Shown in pieces: positions 57,218 to 64,000 of a DNA stretch of 64,000 nt; the first letter of the stretch is position 1, and the number at the start of each line of letters is the position of its first letter. Under the pieces are notes generated by a model that worked only from the letters and a program-made list of their open reading frames with translations, ran no database searches and was not told where the DNA came from. Position numbers and translations under genes: made by a program. Source of the stretch: Macrotrachela quadricornifera. Its lineage: Eukaryota; Rotifera; Eurotatoria; Philodinida; Philodinidae. Where the stretch lies: positions 241,571-305,570 of the forward strand of contig JAJEKB010019994.1 in NCBI GenBank assembly GCA_022393335.1, given 5' to 3'.

Positions 57218-57519
57218 GAAAATCTTTTTTTTTTAGATTTTATTATAATGTTTTTTTTTCTATGTTCCATTATGAGTTTCATCTGATTATTTGATATTAT
57301 AATTATTTATAATATTCAAGTTACTCAGATCTTGTAAATTTCTAAGATATTTTTTTTCAATATATTTCAATAGAAACAAATTATTTATTATATTATGAAA
57401 AGTAATAAGAAAAAATTGTTCATTTTGATTTTATTTTAAAAAAAAGATTTCATATATGCAAAACAGTTTTGTCTAGTCATACTGGAATTGACAATATTTC
57501 CTTAACTGTAGTCAGGGTG
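57218..57519. other. FAAH 3-prime region
   Basis: AT-rich, no gene. No convincing polyadenylation signal could be singled out. Confidence 0.4.
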
Positions 57520-57800
57520 TCAAGAGAATATACTGTTCAGACACTGATATATTGACGAATCTAATGAATTTCGATCGTTGCAATGTCTTCCTTTGAGATA
57601 ATCTTTTAAAACAGGAAACAAAAAATAATCATTGGAGATTAGATTGGGAGAGTAAGGTAAATAACGAAGCAATTCATATTTTATATTGTAAATGAAATGA
57701 AGAAACAAGAAATGGAGTATTATCATTATGAAGAATAACATCAGATAAAATTAAACCTTGCCGTTGTTTATTATTTTCTGAATGAAGTTCATTAACCTAA
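57520..57800 (-). pseudogene. mariner-family transposase C-terminal fragment
   Basis: The minus-strand frame holds 'LRYLPYSPNLISNDYFLFPVLKDYLKGR', the family's YSPDLAPxDYxLFxxLKxxLxGxxF block, with Asp to Ser/Asn changes. Just upstream, in another frame, lies 'SDVILHNDNTPF', the LLHDNA box. Only about 90 residues survive and the frame is broken. Confidence 0.75.
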
Positions 57801-59229
57801 ATATTTGCATAATATGTCTTTGTTATTGTCATATCCACTATCACAAGTATCTTGAGAATTATCTCTTTATAATCTCAAAAAAATGCGGAAACCTCGGATT
57901 TAAATCCGAGTTATGTGTACTTCAAAAAGTGAATAAGATGTATGAGTCATCCTAGAATGAGTCGACCAGAGCTCGCCAGATACGAATCCAGATCCACATC
58001 TGAAAATTTTAAGTTGATCTAGTCTAGGTACGTTCTAAGTCCGTAAATTACTATTGACCAGAAAAAATATTCATTACATATAATAATTCTTGCTTTTATT
58101 TTCTTCAGAAAATGGTGAATTTATTTATGAAAAAGAGGTGATAGAATTCAAAAACTGAGAAAATTCGAAGCAATATTACACTATGGGAGGTGATATTTTG
58201 GATTTTTCTCACCTGGTGCACGAGATCTTAGGCTTATTTTTCTATAAGACATAGATCTCATCAAGACATATCTTTTGCCACTGAATTATAAGAATAAAAA
58301 ACCTGGGGTACCAAGCAAGCATGGATGACGCTGTAGTCGACCCTATCTAGTGATCATTGACTCAACTCCCACAGTGATTGAATATCTTTAGAAATCACAC
58401 AAATCGAGTTCAGATTTGTGCTCAGCTTAGAGAATTGAGTAGGTGGAGTTAATTAAGACTAGATTTGAGATTGTATCTAACGAGATTATGGTCATAAGTA
58501 ACCTCATGGATCTATGATATACAGAGATATCAGTATTTTCATAATAATCCACCAATATTAATAGCTATCAAGTTCGGATTTTTTCCATTTGATAACTCTT
58601 ATTAGTAGCGACAAAACCATGCATCTAGAACACCCCAAAATCACTAGTCACCTGAGACATATTTACGTACACTGGCCTCAAGTTACAGATTTTATGCATT
58701 TTTGGACCCTATTTAGGCAACTTTCACTTAAAAAACTACAATTTTATTGAAAATTAATATGATATTCGGAATCAACGTAAAAATCCCTGTACCCCCCCCC
58801 CCGTCAGGGATGGTCTGGTGAATAATGACAATTTTTTCGACAACTCAACTATTTCTTGACGGATCTTTCTCTTCTTCGAACTCGACCAAGATATTGATGA
58901 GACAAAGCTGTGCAAAAAAAATTCCGGCCAATCGCTCACATTTTTGCAGAGTTATCAAATAAACGGACGGACGGACACACTGACCGATTTTAGTAGTGTA
59001 CTCACTCTTTGAGTACACAAAAACGGATTTTTAGATTAACTACATTGATCTTCAAATTTACCAAGTAATTTAAATTCATATCGATTTTCATGATAATATT
59101 TTTCAATTATATCTATAAATGTATTTTTATTTAATATTAATCATTAATTTAAACAATATTGTTGAATAAATAATTGACAAAATAAAATCTCAAAATGATC
59201 ATTTCAATTATTAAATATCTAATTCAAAT
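57801..59229. other. Gene-free region
   Basis: Holds a perfect 18-bp palindrome (57893-57910, CTCGGATTTAAATCCGAG), a run of C (about 58791-58802) and a GGACGGACGGACAC tract (about 58960-58980) followed by an inverted GAGTACAC/GTGTACTC pair. No gene is recognised. Confidence 0.45.
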
Positions 59230-59808
59230 CCATATCGCAACTTTTCTAGCGACTGCGTCGCAGTCGTCGTAGTTCATACTAACGCACGAGAGTATAAAAG
59301 TAGGTGCCGCAAGCACTTTAACTCATTTTAATTTTTTACAGTGAGAAAGACATTTCATTTATTTTTTTAAATAATAAAGGTAAGCGCCACGATGTATTGA
59401 ATGATCGATACGAATATCTAATAATTACATGGATGATCATTAATTTATTATTTGATGATAATATAGTATTGATTGGGAGTTTAGGTAATTATTCCATAAT
59501 TATTAGATTAATCAGTCATTATTTAGGTACTCAACGATTAATTAATTATTAGTGAGATGTTTATTTATTTAGTAAATGCATGATTAACTAATTAATAATC
59601 AGTCAGTTACAGACTCATGATTCATCGCTGGCTACCATTTAAAGTCAATGAGTCGCCTCTATTAATGACTGATTAACAATGATAATATAAGATGATCGAT
59701 AAGCATAGAACATGTACAAATTGCTGGGCATAATCTCTTAGAAGTACAATATTTTTACTGCAGTTACGCGCAACTGCGTTGCAGTTTAACCGCAATTGAA
59801 CGCATGGG
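59230..59808. mobile_element. CGCAGT-family element, 580 bp
   Basis: Same orientation and block order as 28488-28917: CGACTGCGTCGCAGTCG near the left end, GTATAAAAGTAGGTGCCGCA (59291), the TTTACAGTGAGAAAGACA block (59336), an AT-rich centre of TTAATTATTA words, and the GCGCAACTGCG block near the right end, closing with CGCATGGG. The ends are more decayed than in the reference copy. Confidence 0.7.
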
Positions 59809-60714
59809 AATGAATACGTATATAAGCAATTATAGATATTAAATCAGTTATATTTGTAAATATTTTCACATAAAATGTTAATTCTTCTATTTTACGATCA
59901 AAAAAAAATACTTTATCTTAAGAAAAATAAATTTTTTTTTCTTTCGTAACATTTTCTAATTTGTTAATGAAAAACGATTAATAACACTAAATGTTTAATA
60001 ATATCGAACTTCTTGTCAAGTATTACAACAAAAGTTTTTCTTTTAATCATAGAAAATAGAATGTTAATCTGATTAGATTTTCCTTATATAATTATATAGA
60101 AATAGGATTTAAAAGTTGAATATCTATGTACATAAACTTTAAAATTTACTCATTGAGTAGAAAAAATTATGTTAAATATATTCTTCCAAATAAATAGAAA
60201 TAAATACTAACCACAAATTTAATTTGTAAAATTAAAATGCAAAAGCTTTAAAATATAAACAAGCAAAAAGCAAGGATTATTAAGTTTTGGAAATTATGAA
60301 AACTGTCTTCGTTTCAATGAGGCAACTATAAACATTTGAAATGCTTTAAAAATTCAATGAAAAATAAAAGAAGAACATGGAAATTAAAACTTAGACAAAT
60401 CTCTTTTCATAAAAAACATAATATTGAATAACATTTTTTAGAACGGATAGGAATGCAGAAGAATATAAATCGACTCACCAATAAATTATTAAAAGAAATA
60501 CATCATCTGATGCAAAATTTTACAGCAATTCTATCTAGACCAAATTTAATCGAATTTGATAACGATTAGATGAACATCGACATCAGCTTATTTCATCCTA
60601 TTTTTAGTATATTCAAAGAGAATAGGATCAACATAACATTTCCTCATTTCGCCGAAATTCGTCTCATTTGAAAGAACATCAAATTCTTTACAAAACTACA
60701 GGATGATCTTGCGG
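59809..60714. other. Gene-free, very AT-rich region
   Basis: No gene or repeat recognised. Confidence 0.5.
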
Positions 60715-61692
60715 GGTGAAGGTTCTATATTGGTTGATGGTTATGTATCTTATACTACAGTGGCCGAATGGAACTATCGCGTTAAAGAAGGTAGAACTTC
60801 GCTAGACAAGAATCGGCCAACCCGTAACCGAAGCTACTGAGAAAAATATTGAAGCTATTCGTGCATTCATTGGTGAAAATCTACATATTAGCATTCGGTA
60901 TATAATTTTTGAGACTGGATTGTCATATGGTAATGTTAAAAGATTATTCATGATGAATTAAAATTGAAAAAGTTATGTGCCAGATGGATACTACATGAAT
61001 TAACAGAAAAAAAAAGCAACAACGAATAGAGATTTGTCACAAAAATCTGGCAAAAGTAGAATTCAGTCAATGACATTTATGCGACGTTGTCACCGGCGAT
61101 GAAACCTGGATATATCAACGTTGTATTGGAATAAAGCAGTTCATTATGATGTGGAATTCTGAAAATGTAAGCCCACGAACAATGATCAAACAAAACCGAT
61201 CTTATCAAAAAGACATGTCCGTGATTTTCTTCAGAACAGCGGAACTGGCGTTAATTCACATGGTTGAATTCGGCGACACGGTATCTAGTACTTACTAAAA
61301 AGAAAACTGCCTTGAATCTTTATTTAAAAATATCCGACGACAAAGATCAAAATCTGATTTGCACGCTTTCCAATTACATCATGACAATGCAAAACCACAT
61401 CAAACAAAAGATATTAAAAAATTCCTTCAAAAAGTATGGGGGATGGTAACGCTTCATCCACCTAACTTGGCACCATCAGACTTTTGGTTGTTTGGTTATT
61501 TAAAACAGCAATTAAGCAATTATTCTGATTCCAAAAGTTTACAACAGTCTGTGATCATTGCGTTCGGCAAATGAAACTTTGCATAACAAACAGGGGCGAT
61601 TACTTCGAATATTTAATGAAATAATTTTTTTCATAAAGATTGTTTATTCAACAAAAAGTTAGGTGCTTCGGAGTCTTTTGGACCGCTCTGTA
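60715..61692 (+). pseudogene. Inactive mariner-family element
   Basis: Fragments in changing frames cover most of a transposase: 'VTGDETWIYQ' (near 61092) with the first Asp, 'LHHDNAKPHQTKDI' (near 61370) with the second Asp, and 'LHPPNLAPSDFWLFGYLKQQL' (near 61450-61515), where the third Asp is kept in 'SDF'. Several frameshifts and stops make it dead. The tail TCTTTTGGACCGCTCTGTA (61674-61692) looks like a mariner inverted terminal repeat. A matching left end was not found, so the copy is probably 5-prime truncated. It is more intact at the catalytic sites than the copy at 7300-8088. Confidence 0.8.
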
Positions 61693-61960
61693 TCAAAAAA
61701 ATACTTTTTTATGTATATTGTGTGATGCAGAGATCAGTCTTATATGATATCACATTCATATAAAATCAATCTTAATCAATATTACGCTTATACAATATCA
61801 CAAATGTATAAAATTAATCTTTATCAATATCACCCGTATGCGATATCACATCTATATAACGTTCAACATGTATTATATCGTATGTAATATCATCCTTGAA
61901 TGGTAATAGTTAAGTCATTAATATAAACAAAAAGAAAAAAGAAAGGAGAGAGCAATAATA
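61693..61960 (-). repeat. Right arm of the inverted repeat pair flanking FAAH
   Basis: Its complement matches 53000-53300 in order and in unit sequence (GTGATATCGCATA, TTGATTAAGATTGATTTTAT, GGATGATATTAC), ending at a purine-rich tract (AAAAAGAAAAAAGAAAGG) that corresponds to the CTTTTT microsatellite. Confidence 0.7.
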
Positions 61961-63319
61961 TAATCAAAGTGAAGGATAAGAGAACACGTGCAATATAGGT
62001 AGCGGGCTTTTCTTACCTAAAACATATCATGAAAGAGTGATGTCACTGATGCATGATATTGTGTAAGAGCAGTGTACGTATCGGCCCACACAGATATTTT
62101 GGCAAGTCTATGTCTTGTAGATAATATGTTCAAAAATACATACACTCTGTAGATAAGCTAGCCTAGTTGATGTGCACAAAGTCTCATGTCAAAATTCAAA
62201 ACTTTGATTTCATCAAAAAAATAATAAGGCTTCTACAGGAAAATTATGGTAAATAGTCGATATCTCAGTCAAATCATAACTTGGGCTAATATTCTTTTAG
62301 GCTTTTTCTAGTCTAAAAACTCTCCAGTTGTGGATAAACTTTGAGCCCAAGAGCTTTTAAGCATCTCGGGTACTTTTCTCGCCACATATAAAACAAAGAA
62401 TATTTTCATAGTGTTCAGATAATTTTGACTGCCACTGTGGATATTTAACAAGCAAAGAGGCACACTTTACGTATTGTTATGCTTTTCTTTTTTGAATTGT
62501 CTTCACAGATTTTAAGAGGCGCCTTTTTCAATATTCCTTTTTTTCAAGCTAGCAGCGATATTTATACATCAAATAAATTTACCAATAATGAGTAGAAAGG
62601 AGAAAATGGTTAGAGAAATCTATGCCAAAACTTTTGCTACAAAGATTACAAACAATTAATTTCTGTGAAATGTTTGATAATTCAAACAGAAAGGCATCGA
62701 CTATATGTATGCTCAAGAAGAAAGAGAAAGAATATGCAGGTGGCGAAGCATCACAAACAAAATATATGGAGAATGGAAAGAAATGTAGATATGTGAGGAG
62801 GAGTATGAATGCTGAACAAATGCAGGGTGGATTAAAGAGAATGTGTCATATTCGACGGACATGACAGGATACTAATACAGCCTATGCATGATTGCATCTA
62901 TTCGCCCACATCAAATGAAACATTGGTAGCACATGACGCAAACACTACTCATGCATCATTAGCTTTGTCTTATTTATAACCCGTGATTCTCTTATCAACA
63001 TAGATTATTTCTAACTTGCGCAAGCAACAAGCATAACTTAATAATATTAAAAGGTAAAACAATCCTCGTGTGCAGATGCTTTGTCAATTCCCACCCATAT
63101 CCATGCTGCTAGTTTTTATAGTATTATAGAAGTAATTCTTCTGTCTTTCCGGCTAACATATTTATAGATGCAATAAATTCGAAGCGTTTGGGATTTGTTA
63201 CGAAAGATTTGGATTTTGTCTTACAAGGGACTTCCCTAAAATGTAACGTTCCGTTTTAGTTCATCTATTTCTCATTTAATAGAGTGTATTGAGGTAATAA
63301 AAAGACGAAAAAGATTCCT
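61961..63319. other. Gene-free region
   Basis: The 80-aa open frame at 62622-62864 is Lys/Arg-rich with four Met and two Cys and resembles no family I know. It is not called as a gene. Confidence 0.4.
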
Positions 63320-63960
63320 CCCTATGTCTCTTTCTTCAAAAGTTATGGCCCTTTTACTAAATTTTCGACCCTTTCCTAGGTCTATACTAGAAAAATCTAA
63401 GTAAACCTTTCCTCCTTTTAGAAACATTGGGGAGCTACTATTATGAGTGGGCTGCCGATATGACTTTGTGTATCAGTTTCCAAAAGCATAATAGAGTTTT
63501 TCTTTTAATCATCTGAACTATTTAGCTGCAATAATTTTAATTAATCTTACGAAACTCTTCGACTTTAGATATAGGGATACGAAAATAACGCTTGTCTTTG
63601 AAGTAAATTATAAAAAGGGAATGAACTAAAAAGAGTTGTGTACATGTGAAACATAATGTTAACTATCGGTATTAGAAGACAAATCGATTTTGATAAAACT
63701 TTAGGATGTAACACAGACCCATGAAATTTTAATACATCTTTCACAACAGTGTTTTTAGAGGGGGCTTCTAATACGAGATGGGATTCTAATAAGAGGGAGG
63801 GTTTAAAGAATGTCGACTTGAAATTTTGCTCACAGATATATTTAATAATCCTTAGAATATCCTGAAAGTTTCAGCTAGAAAGAATGTTTCTTCCTCAAGT
63901 TATTGACTTTACAAGCGAATCCGACTTTCGAGACCTATATGTAATAAGCCACCGTTTTTT
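63320..63960. repeat. Single arm related to the 34940-36065 foldback family
   Basis: AAAGTTATGGCCCTTTTACTA (about 63340) followed by TTTCAGCTAGAAAGAATGTT (about 63868) and CAAGTTATTGACTTT match phrases in the arms at 35045-35220 and 34660-34710. The element may continue beyond the window. Confidence 0.5.
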
Positions 63961-64000
63961 TTGAAAACACAATATCTTGAGAATGGAGCATTCTTTTTGA

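Noticed and set aside
1..64000. Telomeric or subtelomeric end of a chromosome
   Set aside because: The transposon density would fit a subtelomere, but I found no telomere-type short repeat array.

Overview
The window looks like AT-rich nuclear DNA from a small invertebrate, most likely a rotifer of the bdelloid type. The support is indirect. The two spliced genes have mostly 48-100 bp GT-AG introns. All four intact gene copies have a pyrimidine-rich AG acceptor 8-25 nt before the ATG, as expected for spliced-leader trans-splicing. Decayed transposases (CENP-B-type, Tigger, mariner, hAT) crowd the intergenic space, and one N-terminal transposase domain resembles, from memory, proteins seen in bdelloids. 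No database was searched, so another AT-rich trans-splicing animal cannot be excluded.

Only four gene copies look intact. Two near-identical PAP2-family membrane phosphatase genes lie in inverted orientation about 33 kb apart (2213-3343 minus, 36703-37833 plus). An 11-exon CYP4-like cytochrome P450 of 504 aa lies at 44512-49252 minus. A 6-exon FAAH2-like fatty-acid amide hydrolase of 530 aa lies at 55168-57217 plus. All are membrane-anchored enzymes that plausibly act on lipids, but nothing shows that they form one pathway. A weaker spliced gene or pseudogene lies at 5818-7098 minus.

The rest is repeats. 0.4-1.5 kb: decayed LINE. 1.9-5.6 kb: three small inverted-repeat elements beside PAP2 copy 1. 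5.8-8.1 kb: hypothetical gene and dead mariner. 10.2-14.1 kb: long-TIR repeat and a 2.5-kb composite element containing 40-bp and 127-bp tandem arrays, one broken by an assembly gap. 16.8-19.8 kb: a nearly complete palindrome followed by an 81-bp satellite of about 22 units. 20.5-24.9 kb: a 3-kb element with long terminal inverted repeats, then a dead hAT transposase split by a MITE. 26-36 kb: MITEs and foldback elements. 38.6-43.6 kb: CENP-B-type and Tigger remnants, a LINE fragment and a 1.37-kb hAT-like foldback. 45-48.5 kb: two long-TIR elements sitting inside P450 introns. 50.6 kb to the end: more foldbacks, a pair of inverted repeat arms flanking FAAH, and mariner remnants.

The most unusual signals are these. 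(1) The 81-bp satellite carries two hairpins per unit with the same 8-nt loop; several stem changes are compensated and most single changes leave G-U pairs on the plus strand. (2) Removing each foldback from the P450 introns leaves an intron of normal size. (3) The PAP2 duplicates are almost identical in coding sequence while their 5-prime flanks have diverged. (4) Five non-autonomous hAT-like elements have identifiable 8-bp target duplications, two of them cutting older transposase reading frames.
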